Numbered from the stretch's first letter, positions 1 through 6,423 are shown. The stretch is DNA of 9,952 nt from Chloroflexota bacterium (GCA_016210425.1 JACQUE010000244.1:1-9952), one strand, 5' to 3'. A program made the numbers and translations. The notes: generated by a model not told the origin, from the letters alone.

Positions 1-1
1 C

Positions 2-826
2 GACGCCATCGTCGACATCGTGGGTTCCGTTCTTGGGTTACGCCTCCTTGATATAGAGGAGGTCTACGCGTCGTCTCTTCCTCTGGGTTCCGGCACAGTC
101 CGCGCCGCCCACGGCGCTCTGCCGGTGCCCGCGCCGGCCACGCTGGAGCTTATAGCCATGGCCGGGGCGCCCGTCGCACGGGAGCGCACCGGCGCGCCAT
201 CGGGGGAGACGCTCACGCCAACGGGTGCCGCAATCTTGACTACCCTCGCCACCTTTCAGAGGCCCCAGATGACCATCGAAAGCATCGGGCATGGCGCGGG
301 CGCGCGCGAGACCGGAGACTTGCCCAACGTGCTGCGCCTCTGGCTGGGCGAGAAGCTGGAAGCGGCTCCCTCGGCAGGCCTCATCCTCCTGGAGACCAAC
401 ATCGATGACATGAGCCCGGAGCTCCTGGGCTTCGCCTTCGAGCGCCTCTTTGCCCAGGGAGCGAAGGATGTCTGGCTGACGCCGATCCAGATGAAGAAGA
501 ACCGCCCGGCGGTGATGCTGAGCGTCCTCGCCGGCGCAGATCTGGAGGCGTCGCTTGTCGAGATCATCCTGCGCGAGACAACGACCCTCGGCGTGCGCGT
601 CCGCCCCGTGGAGCGCCACGAGTCCAGGCGCGAGTCCTTCTCCTTCGAGTCCAGCCTGGGAACGGTAAGCGTTAAGGTGAAGCGCCTGTCCGGCTCACCG
701 CCTATCTTTGCCCCCGAATACGAGGAGTGCCGTCGCCTGGCCATGGAGAGGGGCATCCCCCTGCAAGAGGTGTACCGTCTGGTCATGGCCGAGGCTCCGG
801 AACAGTGGCGGGCCCGGCATCGATGA
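2..826 (+). CDS. larC: LarC-family nickel insertion protein, C-terminal part (5'-truncated)
   Basis: This open frame enters from the left edge (first full codon at base 2) and ends at TGA 824-826, leaving 274 residues. The visible start DAIVDIVGS matches the conserved VDAIVDIVG stretch of LarC (DUF111), so the true start lies outside the window and the GTG at 20 is internal. The C-terminal LarC domain follows, with ETNIDDMSPELLGFAFERL at about bases 394-450, a run around WLTPIQMKKNRPA, and the TTLGVRVRPVERH segment. In the family, LarC uses CTP to insert nickel into the pyridinium-dithiocarboxylate mononucleotide cofactor of lactate racemase and related enzymes. In Lactobacillus the gene is split (larC1/larC2) and read by programmed frameshift; here the visible parts are one uninterrupted frame. 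No larA, larB or larE is in the window, so the client enzyme is unknown. Confidence 0.88.
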   Translation, partial: DAIVDIVGSVLGLRLLDIEEVYASSLPLGSGTVRAAHGALPVPAPATLELIAMAGAPVARERTGAPSGETLTPTGAAILTTLATFQRPQMTIESIGHGAGARETGDLPNVLRLWLGEKLEAAPSAGLILLETNIDDMSPELLGFAFERLFAQGAKDVWLTPIQMKKNRPAVMLSVLAGADLEASLVEIILRETTTLGVRVRPVERHESRRESFSFESSLGTVSVKVKRLSGSPPIFAPEYEECRRLAMERGIPLQEVYRLVMAEAPEQWRARHR

Positions 827-876
827 GTATTAACCTTTAGTCTCTAGCCTCGACACTTTTGTACTTCCTACCAAGG

Positions 877-906
877 TTGCCCTCCAGGGCATCTTTGTGG
901 TTTTAT
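877..906 (+). promoter_or_regulatory. Putative sigma-70-type promoter for the HD-GYP gene
   Basis: TTGCCC (877-882) is followed by an 18-base spacer and TTTTAT (901-906), with TGG (898-900) just before it forming an extended -10. The -10 matches TATAAT at only four of six positions. The case rests on position in the larC/HD-GYP gap and on the same TTGCCC box in front of two other genes here. Predicted transcription start is near 913. Confidence 0.35.
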
Positions 907-910
907 CTCT

Positions 911-929
911 CAAAGGCTCATGGCCTTTG
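911..929 (+). other. Perfect hairpin in the leader of the HD-GYP gene
   Basis: CAAAGGC (911-917) pairs perfectly with GCCTTTG (923-929) around a five-base loop. It lies between larC and the HD-GYP gene and would sit at the very 5' end of a transcript from the predicted promoter at 877-906. It is followed by CGCTTCTT rather than a clean T run, so it could be a weak larC terminator or a 5'-end stabilising structure. Confidence 0.4.
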
Positions 930-984
930 CGCTTCTTGAGGGCGTCTAGTCTGCTGCATGCAGCATAGGGCAAGGAACGGCTCT

Positions 985-2292
985 ATGATGAGAAGGTTGT
1001 TGGCCGGCAAGGGCATTCTCTGGCAGTTCTCCATAGCCAGTCTGGTTGTGATCGCGGTCATCGGCGTCGCCCTGGCCTGGGGCTTGAGCGACCTGGTCCG
1101 ACGCCACGCTGTTAAGGACCTCATGGAGGAGGCAGACGACACCCTTGTCTCAAGGATCTTGGACCATCTCTCGCCCGATGATCTGGCGACTCCTATGAGC
1201 AGTACGCGCCTGACCGAGTTTCAACACTTCGTTGAGGAAAGCGTCATCTCCCAGAGGACGGCCCGTCTCAAGCTGTGGAACACCCAAGGTACCGTCATCT
1301 ACTCCACCGATTTGGCCCAGGTAGGACAGTCCTTCCCCATCAAGGATGAGCTGGCGAAGGCGCTGGCGGGGCGCATGGTCGGCGAGCTGTCGGGCCTGGA
1401 AGCCGAAGAGAACGCCGCGGAGAGGCCGCTGGGTCGGCTGCTGGAGGTCTATGTGCCCATCGTCTTTCCAGGCTCGTCCCAGGTGGCCGGCGCCTTCGAG
1501 ATCTACCAGTACTACGATCCCGTTGCCAGGTTCGTTGCCGGCGCCAAACGCTACATCTTCGGCGGGCTCGGTACCGGCCTGGCGCTGCTCTATGTAAGCC
1601 TCTTCGCCATCGTGAAGAGCGGCGCGGATACTATCTCCCGCCAGCAGAGGCATCTCGAAGAGCAGGCCCAGGAGCTGGAGGAGACCTATGAGATGACTCT
1701 TGGAGCTCTCTGCGCCTCCTTGGACATGCGGGACCACGAAACGGAGGGCCACGCTCTTCGGGTCTCTCAGTTGACTGTGGCGCTGGCGCAGGAGATGGGG
1801 ACTCTCAATGAGCAACTGAAGAGTATGGAGTACGGCGCGCTACTGCACGACGTGGGTAAGATCGGCGTGCCCGACGCCGTCCTCAACAAGGCGGGGCCCC
1901 TGAGCGAGGACGAATGGGCTGAGATGAGGAAGCACCCGTTCCTAGGCTACCTGATGCTTTCCGATATCAAGTTCCTATTTGAAGCCGCCGAGATGGTGTG
2001 GGCGCACCACGAGCGCTACGATGGCAAAGGCTACCCGCGAGGGCTCGCAGGCGAAGCCATCCCGCTGGGCTCACGCATCTTCGCAGTTGTCGATGCCTAC
2101 GACGCCATAACAAGCAACCGCCCCTACCGCAAGGCTCGCTCCCAGCACGACGCCCTCGCCGATATCCAGCGCAACTACGGCTCCCAGTTCGACCCGGCGG
2201 TGGTAACGGCATTCAAGCGGCTTATCGAGAGGGGTTCCCTGGCAGCGGCCTCTACCGCATCCGGTCTGTCGGAGTCCCCCGTTGGAGCGTAG
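985..2292 (+). CDS. Membrane-anchored sensor with HD-GYP (c-di-GMP phosphodiesterase) domain
   Basis: 435 residues from ATG 985, chosen because AAGGA (972-976) sits 8 bases upstream; an in-frame ATG at 958 has no good ribosome site. Order: a membrane segment at about residues 11-34; an extracytoplasmic region of about 150 residues whose KLWNTQGTVIYSTDLAQVGQ resembles a Cache-type sensor; a second membrane segment at about 191-211; a short coiled-coil-like linker (RQQRHLEEQAQELEE); then the HD-GYP domain from about 240. Key residues are H256, the H288-D289 pair in LLHDVGKIG, HHERYDGKGYP with GYP at 349-351, and VVDAYDAITSNRPYR. The complete motif set predicts hydrolysis of cyclic di-GMP, which would lower the signal when an external cue is sensed. 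The ligand is unknown. Its 3' end overlaps the PAP2 gene by 11 bases, suggesting co-translation. Confidence 0.93.
   Translation: MMRRLLAGKGILWQFSIASLVVIAVIGVALAWGLSDLVRRHAVKDLMEEADDTLVSRILDHLSPDDLATPMSSTRLTEFQHFVEESVISQRTARLKLWNTQGTVIYSTDLAQVGQSFPIKDELAKALAGRMVGELSGLEAEENAAERPLGRLLEVYVPIVFPGSSQVAGAFEIYQYYDPVARFVAGAKRYIFGGLGTGLALLYVSLFAIVKSGADTISRQQRHLEEQAQELEETYEMTLGALCASLDMRDHETEGHALRVSQLTVALAQEMGTLNEQLKSMEYGALLHDVGKIGVPDAVLNKAGPLSEDEWAEMRKHPFLGYLMLSDIKFLFEAAEMVWAHHERYDGKGYPRGLAGEAIPLGSRIFAVVDAYDAITSNRPYRKARSQHDALADIQRNYGSQFDPAVVTAFKRLIERGSLAAASTASGLSESPVGA
2271..2274 (+). promoter_or_regulatory. Ribosome binding site deciding the TTG start of the PAP2 gene
   Basis: GGAG lies 7 bases before TTG 2282 and inside the end of the HD-GYP gene. 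It supports a TTG start overlapping the upstream stop codon at 2290-2292. Confidence 0.55.
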
Positions 2293-2992
2293 CGACACCA
2301 TCAGCTCAAGGCTCGGACGCTACGTATCCGCCCACAGGCTCGCCGCCTTCTGCTACACACTCTGCCTGCTGCTCTTCGTTGCCCTGGCCTTCGCGGCCGC
2401 TATGCACGACCGCCTTCCCGGCGACCTAACCCTTAGCCTCCGCTTGCAGGGTGTGCATGGAAAGCTTTTCGGGGATGCCATGCGTACCATCTCCTTCATG
2501 GGCAACGACGCCCTCCTGGCCGCGGAAGTGCTGCTGCTGGCAGGGGGACTGTGGATATCGCGGTGGCGACGGGCCTCCGTGTTGGTGCTACTGACGCTGG
2601 TCGCGGATGGCATAAGTTACATCGTCAAAGAGTTGGTCTCCCGCCCCCGGCCTTCGGCCTATCTGGTAAGAGTGACTGGGTCTGAGAGCACGCCCAGCTT
2701 CCCCAGCGGGCATGCGGTCCATTTTGTCGTGATCTTCGGCCTCCTCGCTTTCCTCGTCCCCCGGCTATTCGGACGAGGCATGTTCGTAAGGGCGCTTCAG
2801 GGTCTGTTGCTCCTGCTGATACCATTTGTCGGCATATCCCGCGTCTACCTAGGCGTACATTGGACCAGCGATGTCCTGGGCGGCTATCTCCTAGGCATCC
2901 TCATCCTCTGGCCGCTCGCCGCTTCCTGGAAGGAGAAAAACGATGCCAACCGGGAAGCTAAAAAACCCACCCCGATTGCCCGCCGCCGATAG
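2282..2992 (+). CDS. PAP2-family membrane phosphatase
   Basis: 236 residues from TTG 2282. All three parts of the PAP2 phosphatase signature are present: K116-x6-R123-P124 (in KELVSRPRP), P141-S-G-H144 (in PSFPSGHAVHF), and S186-R187-x5-H193-x3-D197 (in SRVYLGVHWTSD). H144 is the expected general acid and H193 the nucleophile. Several hydrophobic stretches (around residues 22-40, 77-92, 98-113, 147-161, 170-186 and 198-212) predict a polytopic membrane protein. Family members dephosphorylate undecaprenyl pyrophosphate, phosphatidic acid or phosphatidylglycerophosphate; the sequence does not say which. The C-terminus is short, charged and basic (KEKNDANREAKKPTPIARRR). The 11-base overlap with the HD-GYP gene makes an operon very likely. 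The promoter of the next gene lies inside its 3' end. Confidence 0.92.
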   Translation: MERSDTISSRLGRYVSAHRLAAFCYTLCLLLFVALAFAAAMHDRLPGDLTLSLRLQGVHGKLFGDAMRTISFMGNDALLAAEVLLLAGGLWISRWRRASVLVLLTLVADGISYIVKELVSRPRPSAYLVRVTGSESTPSFPSGHAVHFVVIFGLLAFLVPRLFGRGMFVRALQGLLLLLIPFVGISRVYLGVHWTSDVLGGYLLGILILWPLAASWKEKNDANREAKKPTPIARRR

Positions 2993-3004
2993 CCGTGCTA
3001 AACT
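2976..3004 (+). promoter_or_regulatory. Sigma-70-type promoter for the cvpA-like gene
   Basis: TTGCCC (2976-2981), a 17-base spacer and TAAACT (2999-3004), with TGC (2996-2998) giving an extended -10. The optimal spacing and extended -10 support it. The -35 lies within the PAP2 coding end. Predicted start is near 3011, leaving a leader of about 38 bases with the GAGGAGG ribosome site (3032-3038). Confidence 0.55.
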
Positions 3005-3048
3005 AGCTCAAACTCCTAGTCTGCCCAGAGCGAGGAGGCCGGGTCTAG

Positions 3049-3543
3049 GTGAACTGGCTGGACATCGCCATACTGGCCACGATGGCATGGTTCACTTTTA
3101 CCAGCCTTTTCACGGGGATGATCCGGGAAGCCCTCACCATCGCCGGCATGCTCGCGGGCGTGGTTCTCGCCGGCAAATACTACACCGAACTCGCCCCCAA
3201 GCTCTCTATGGTCCCCGGAGAGAACGGACCTCGCATCGTGGCCTTCCTGGTGATCTTCATTGTCATCATGCTCGTCGCCCACGCCATCGGCTCCGTCCTC
3301 CAACAGATGGTAGACCTGCTCTTCCTCGGTTGGCTCGACCATCTGGGTGGAGCCGTTATTGGCTTCGCCAAAGGGATACTTATAGTCGAGGTGCTCCTCT
3401 TCCTTTTCTTGAGGTATCCCGCCTTCAACATGACAAAGGCAGTCCAAGACTCAAAGCTCGCGCAGCAGTTTCTCGACCGCTTTCCTCTGCTGCTCTCCCT
3501 TCTCCCCTCTGAGTTCGATAGCGTCCGCAACTTCTTCCGCTAA
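3049..3543 (+). CDS. CvpA-family membrane protein
   Basis: 164 residues from GTG 3049, preceded by GAGGAGG (3032-3038) at 10 bases. The start MNWLDIAILA and later WLDHLGGAVIGFAKGILI are hallmarks of the CvpA/colicin V production family. Four membrane segments are visible at about residues 4-22, 27-43, 62-84 and 98-121, with the G-x2-RE (GMIREAL) loop between the first two. The family is broadly conserved; E. coli CvpA is needed for colicin V production, and homologues have been linked to envelope stress tolerance and bile resistance, but the molecular activity is not established. The gap of 56 bases after the PAP2 gene contains its own promoter, so it may be both read through and independently transcribed. 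It converges on a minus-strand gene across a hairpin terminator. Confidence 0.88.
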   Translation: MNWLDIAILATMAWFTFTSLFTGMIREALTIAGMLAGVVLAGKYYTELAPKLSMVPGENGPRIVAFLVIFIVIMLVAHAIGSVLQQMVDLLFLGWLDHLGGAVIGFAKGILIVEVLLFLFLRYPAFNMTKAVQDSKLAQQFLDRFPLLLSLLPSEFDSVRNFFR

Positions 3544-3561
3544 AGACATCTCTAATGAAAA

Positions 3562-3581
3562 AGCCCCGCTTTCGCGGGGCT
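3562..3581 (-). terminator. Intrinsic terminator of the small minus-strand membrane protein gene
   Basis: AGCCCCGC (3562-3569) pairs with GCGGGGCT (3574-3581) around a four-base loop that reads GAAA on the minus strand. On the minus strand the stem is followed by TTTTTCATT, a proper U tract, so it terminates the gene at 3609-3941. On the plus strand it follows the cvpA stop by 18 bases but lacks a T run, so its role there is likely weaker. Confidence 0.85.
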
Positions 3582-3608
3582 CAGATGGCCTGCGCAGGCT
3601 AGGCGCAG

Positions 3609-3941
3609 CTACGGAATGATGAAGGATAGCACAAGCAAGAGAACGATTATCCCTACTGCCAACACCCCAATGCGCTTTAGCTCGGTTAGCACGTAGTCAT
3701 GGGAGATAAAGCTTGGCTGGGCCTGTGTAGCCCGAGGCCTTCGCGTGGTGACGGGTGTACGGATCGGTGTACGAGACGGCGCGGGCTGGGCCGCAGCCTG
3801 TTCGGTGCGGGCCGGTACGCTCTCAACGTGGGGCGCCGTCAGCGTAGCCCCCTGAGGAACGGACCGGCGTGGTCTCCTGCTTTTCTTGCTCTGGCTAAGG
3901 GCCGCATACTTGGCTGCGGCGCCTTTTGACCGCTTTGGCAC
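3609..3941 (-). CDS. Small basic protein with a single C-terminal membrane segment (unknown function)
   Basis: 110 residues from GTG (complement of 3939-3941), with GAGGAAAGAG upstream. I recognise no named family. The first 35 residues are very basic (MPKRSKGAAAKYAALSQSKK, then SRRPRR). Residues 36-78 are a low-complexity Pro/Thr/Ala/Arg linker. The end (HDYVLTELKRIGVLAVGI onward) carries one membrane helix at about 91-108 with only two residues after it, giving a tail-anchored layout with a positively charged cytoplasmic part. Its charge could bind nucleic acid or acidic lipid, but that is inference. It is a single-gene unit with its own near-consensus promoter (3978-4006) and terminator (3562-3581), on the opposite strand to its neighbours. 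Base composition and the clear expression signals argue that it is real. Confidence 0.75.
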   Translation of the reverse strand: MPKRSKGAAAKYAALSQSKKSRRPRRSVPQGATLTAPHVESVPARTEQAAAQPAPSRTPIRTPVTTRRPRATQAQPSFISHDYVLTELKRIGVLAVGIIVLLLVLSFIIP

Positions 3942-3959
3942 TTTTGGCTCTTTCCTCTT

Positions 3960-3975
3960 CTGTGGTAGAACACAG
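3960..3975. repeat. Inverted repeat at the predicted start of transcription
   Basis: CTGTG (3960-3964) and CACAG (3971-3975) flank six bases. The repeat spans the predicted minus-strand start point just downstream of the TATAAT box. It could be an operator or an RNA hairpin in the leader. With five-base arms it may also be chance. Confidence 0.3.
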
Positions 3976-3977
3976 CA

Positions 3978-4006
3978 ATTATAGGCTATTCACTCTTTCA
4001 GGGCAA
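3978..4006 (-). promoter_or_regulatory. Sigma-70-type promoter for the small tail-anchored protein gene
   Basis: On the minus strand, TTGCCC (complement of 4001-4006), a 17-base spacer and a perfect TATAAT (complement of 3978-3983). A second TTGCCC lies immediately upstream (complement of 4007-4012). Predicted start is near 3971, leaving about 30 bases of leader. This is the best promoter match in the window. Confidence 0.68.
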
Positions 4007-4050
4007 GGGCAATAGGAGCCGTCTGGAGCAGCGGAAAATCCAGCGCGATG

Positions 4051-4059
4051 TGGTAGAAT
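4051..4059 (+). promoter_or_regulatory. Extended -10 promoter element for the bactofilin gene
   Basis: TGG followed by TAGAAT (4054-4059) matches an extended -10 (TGnTATAAT, five of six in the hexamer). No convincing -35 lies 16-18 bases upstream. Predicted start is near 4066, which places transcription downstream of the in-frame GTG at 4050 and favours the ATG at 4116. Confidence 0.42.
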
Positions 4060-4105
4060 CTACTGTGCCGTCGCGCTCAGCGGCCGCCCGCAGAGACTCG
4101 GGTAT

Positions 4106-4110
4106 GGAGG
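4106..4110 (+). promoter_or_regulatory. Ribosome binding site deciding the bactofilin start
   Basis: GGAGG sits 5 bases before ATG 4116. The other in-frame candidates (GTG 4050, ATG 4104) have no such site; ATG 4104 even overlaps this one. Confidence 0.65.
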
Positions 4111-4115
4111 CGCCT

Positions 4116-4550
4116 ATGTTCAGGAGAGGCAGTTCTTTCGAGGTGAATGCCCACGCCGATGATGCCGGCGAGACCATTATAAACCGGGATACGAGCTTTC
4201 AGGGCACCGTAAAATCGGGAAGCGGCATCCGCATCTACGGCACTTTCGAGGGGGAAATCGAGACAACCGGCACCCTAATCATCGGCAAGTCGGCCCAGGT
4301 CGTCGCCGCCATAAATGCTCACGACATCGGGGTAGCCGGCACGGTCCGGGGCAACCTCTCAGCCAAGGGGAGAGTCGAGATGTTCGCCGGGGGCAAGGTG
4401 TACGGTGACATCGAAGCTGCATCCCTGCGCATCGAAGAGGGAGCCCTCTTCGTCGGGCAAAGCCTCATGAAGGACCGAAGCAGCCAGCCCTACCTGATCG
4501 AGGCTCCCGACGTGGATGCCCAAGCAGGCGAAGGCCCGGATAGCCAGTAA
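4116..4550 (+). CDS. Bactofilin family cytoskeletal protein
   Basis: 144 residues from ATG 4116, the start chosen from the GGAGG site and promoter position. After a variable N-terminus the protein enters a bactofilin (DUF583) beta-helix at about residues 20-118, with the expected short repeating strands: TSFQGTVKSGSGIRIYGTFE, then TTGTLIIGKSAQVVAAINA, then GVAGTVRGNLSAKGRVEMFA, then GKVYGDIEAASLRIEEGALF. The glycine-and-hydrophobic rhythm of about 18 residues per turn is clear. Bactofilins polymerise without nucleotide into filaments or membrane-associated scaffolds that localise cell-wall or polysaccharide enzymes. The acidic tail (EAPDVDAQAGEGPDSQ) is disordered-looking. It converges on the cytidylate-kinase-like gene with only 35 bases between stops, where I see no strong terminator. 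The nearby polysaccharide deacetylase makes an envelope role plausible, though it is on the other strand. Confidence 0.9.
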   Translation: MFRRGSSFEVNAHADDAGETIINRDTSFQGTVKSGSGIRIYGTFEGEIETTGTLIIGKSAQVVAAINAHDIGVAGTVRGNLSAKGRVEMFAGGKVYGDIEAASLRIEEGALFVGQSLMKDRSSQPYLIEAPDVDAQAGEGPDSQ

Positions 4551-4585
4551 CCGCTAATGACCGACCTGCTCCCAGGGGGGCTTCC

Positions 4586-5323
4586 CTAGCGGGCCTTGGG
4601 CAAAGGCAGGCAGGGGCTCCACTCTTTGAGCGAGGAAGCCGCCTCAGCGATGACGCGGGCCGCCGTCTCCATCGGGATGCGCCCCGTGTTGAGCACCATA
4701 TCGTATAGGCGCGGGTCGTCGCGGTCCACACGGAAGAACCTGCGATTCCAATCCCCCCGGACGCTGTCCACATCGGTGATCCGCTTGATGGCCGCCTCCC
4801 TGCTAAGCTTCTCATCACGCATGATGGTCTCGGTCCGTATCTCTAGGGGAGCCACCACGTAGAGGTGGAAGGCCGTGGGCAGATGGCGCAGAATCACCTG
4901 GGCGCCGTGGCCGACTATCACAACGTTACCCTTGGCCGCCACCTCCCTAACCACCGCCTCTAGGATCTCCTTGTAGCGCTTGTCGTTGATCTGTTGAGCG
5001 CTGGTTATGGGGGCCTTCACCATCTCTTCAGGGTTCCGCGTCAGCAGAAACTCCACATCCATGGGGCCCATGAAGGCATCGCCGGGGGAGCTGGCGATGG
5101 CGGAACGCTCCAGGAAGGAGACAAGGAACTGGGAGAGGCGTTCCCCGAATGTGCTAGACCTCTCGTCCCTCGCCTCCACAACGTCCACGGGAGCTCCCAA
5201 CTGGTGGGCGGCTGCCACCAGGATCTCCCTGTCCATAAAATCCGCGCCCAGGAGGCCAGCGACCTCGCGTCCCAGCGCCCTACCGCCAGCTCCATACTGT
5301 CGGGCGATGGTTACTATTGCCAT
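4586..5323 (-). CDS. Cytidylate-kinase-like family protein
   Basis: 245 residues from ATG (complement of 5321-5323), with AAGGAGG (complement of 5329-5335) five bases upstream. The N-terminus TIARQYGAGGRALGREVAGL is the glycine-rich loop of the cytidylate kinase-like family (PF13189), which lacks the classical Walker A lysine. Further matches are VVIVGHGAQVIL (134-145), a core strand HLYVVAPLEIRTE (153-165), and the lid-like region RITDVDSVRGDWNRRFF (181-197) followed by LYDMVLNTGRI (207-216). The usual family motif is VGRGA; here the arginine is His139. The substrate is not established for this family, so nucleotide monophosphate kinase activity is likely but unproven. It lies 80 bases after the deacetylase on the same strand, with a possible own promoter between. 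Confidence 0.85.
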   Translation of the reverse strand: MAIVTIARQYGAGGRALGREVAGLLGADFMDREILVAAAHQLGAPVDVVEARDERSSTFGERLSQFLVSFLERSAIASSPGDAFMGPMDVEFLLTRNPEEMVKAPITSAQQINDKRYKEILEAVVREVAAKGNVVIVGHGAQVILRHLPTAFHLYVVAPLEIRTETIMRDEKLSREAAIKRITDVDSVRGDWNRRFFRVDRDDPRLYDMVLNTGRIPMETAARVIAEAASSLKEWSPCLPLPKAR

Positions 5324-5376
5324 TTGCGCCTCCTTCGCAGAGCCTGCCTTTCGACTCCGGCACAGCCCTTTCGAAG

Positions 5377-5404
5377 AGTATACTCCCTCCGGTCAAGATG
5401 TCGC
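5377..5404 (-). promoter_or_regulatory. Putative promoter for the cytidylate-kinase-like gene
   Basis: On the minus strand, GCGACA (complement of 5399-5404), a 16-base spacer and TATACT (complement of 5377-5382). The -10 lies in the palindrome GAGTATACTC (5376-5385). The -35 matches at four of six positions and overlaps the deacetylase stop codon. Predicted start is near 5370, giving a leader of about 47 bases. Confidence 0.42.
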
Positions 5405-6423
5405 TACTTAGCGATCTTCAGCTTCCGCGCGAAGCTCTGCAAACTCTCGCCGCCCTGGACCCGCACCCGTTTCAGGATGAACGGCTCCGAGGCGCGGTGG
5501 TCGGTGCCGTAGAGTGTGGAGGCCGCGGCCAGGTAGCCATTCTCCTTCAGAGCAGCCACAACGCCATCGTTGAATTTCCCGGACGGGTAGGCGTAGAAGC
5601 GGACGCGGCGGCCGGTATGCGCCTCGATGGCGCGCCGCGACTCAGTTATCTGGTAGAGCACCTGGGAAGGTGGAAGGACGCTCAGATCTATGTGGCTGAC
5701 CCCGTGGGCCTGCATGGACATGCCCTCGCCCGCCATCTCCGTGATCTGCTGCCAGGTCAGGTACTCGGTTTTCCCGACGAGATCGGTCACGATGAAGAAG
5801 GTGGCCTTCATCCCGTTCTCCTTGAGGATCGGCAGAGCGTAGCGGTAGTTATCATCGTAGCCGTCGTCAAAGGTGATAATGACCGGCTTGGGCGGGAGCT
5901 GCTTGTAGCCTCTGAAAGCCAGCATCAGGTCCAGGAGCGAGATGCTCTGAAAGCCAGATGTAGCCAGTAGCCGCACCTGGGCTGCGAAGTCGCCCTGGGA
6001 GACGGTGAGGCCACGCCTGATGGCATCGGGGTTTGAAGGCAGAGGGCCGACGTGGTGGTACATGAGGATAGGCGTGTCAAGGGCCGACACCGCGATGCCA
6101 ACCCTGGGCAGAAGGTCGACGACCGGCGAAGGCGGTTTCTGGCCGATGTCTACCTCGACGTATCGGTCTGAGCGCCGGAGGACTGCCGGGACAGGGAAGC
6201 GGTTAGCCACCGGTTCTGCGCCGCCCGTAAGGGAAGAGCTAAGGGACCGCCCGTCTATGCTATCGGACGATCCCTTCTCGGCGATAATGCTTGCCCAATC
6301 GACTTGTTGAGGGACAGGCACAACCCTACCAACGCCGTGCAGCGCGAGGGCCACCGTGAAGGTCGCAAGGACCGCCACAGAGAGGAACACCATGGCTCCG
6401 GGGCGAAATCTACAGCGGGACAA
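5404..6423 (-). CDS. Polysaccharide deacetylase (NodB domain), membrane-anchored or secreted
   Basis: 339 residues from TTG (complement of 6421-6423), with AGGAG (complement of 6429-6433) five bases upstream; the ATG at residue 11 has no good site. A hydrophobic segment at about residues 11-28 after a basic N-terminus is a signal peptide or anchor. A low-complexity stretch to about residue 115 leads into the catalytic domain, starting at ILMYHHVGP (119-127). The NodB motifs are TFDDGYDDN (184-192; D186 expected catalytic base, D187 metal ligand), HGVSHIDLS (240-248; H240 and H244 as metal ligands), and FYAYPSGKF (277-285). The third motif is YPSG rather than the common RPPxG. Such enzymes remove acetyl groups from chitin-like, peptidoglycan or exopolysaccharide N-acetylglucosamine; the substrate cannot be told. 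It sits between the ferredoxin and kinase-like genes, same strand. Confidence 0.92.
   Translation of the reverse strand: MSRCRFRPGAMVFLSVAVLATFTVALALHGVGRVVPVPQQVDWASIIAEKGSSDSIDGRSLSSSLTGGAEPVANRFPVPAVLRRSDRYVEVDIGQKPPSPVVDLLPRVGIAVSALDTPILMYHHVGPLPSNPDAIRRGLTVSQGDFAAQVRLLATSGFQSISLLDLMLAFRGYKQLPPKPVIITFDDGYDDNYRYALPILKENGMKATFFIVTDLVGKTEYLTWQQITEMAGEGMSMQAHGVSHIDLSVLPPSQVLYQITESRRAIEAHTGRRVRFYAYPSGKFNDGVVAALKENGYLAAASTLYGTDHRASEPFILKRVRVQGGESLQSFARKLKIAK

Noticed and set aside
38..786. Long open frames on the minus strand opposite larC
   Set aside because: They overlap a frame with clear LarC homology along its length and look like high-GC antisense shadows: Arg/Ser/Pro-rich, no domain, no ribosome site.
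3588..3599. Palindrome GCCTGCGCAGGC next to the terminator
   Set aside because: Self-complementary with no loop and no U tract. It may add to the minus-strand terminator but is not supported as a separate site.
3961..4058. Direct repeat TGTGGTAGAA at 3961-3970 and 4049-4058
   Set aside because: Two copies only. One is part of the bactofilin extended -10 and the other falls in the leader of the divergent gene, so chance is likely.
4050..4115. Earlier bactofilin starts at GTG 4050 or ATG 4104
   Set aside because: GTG 4050 would precede the predicted transcription start, and ATG 4104 overlaps the ribosome site. ATG 4116 has GGAGG at five bases.
5317..5970. 217-residue plus-strand open frame opposite the deacetylase
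   Set aside because: The minus strand carries intact NodB motifs and a good ribosome site. The plus-strand product has no recognisable domain and arises from codon bias in the opposite frame.
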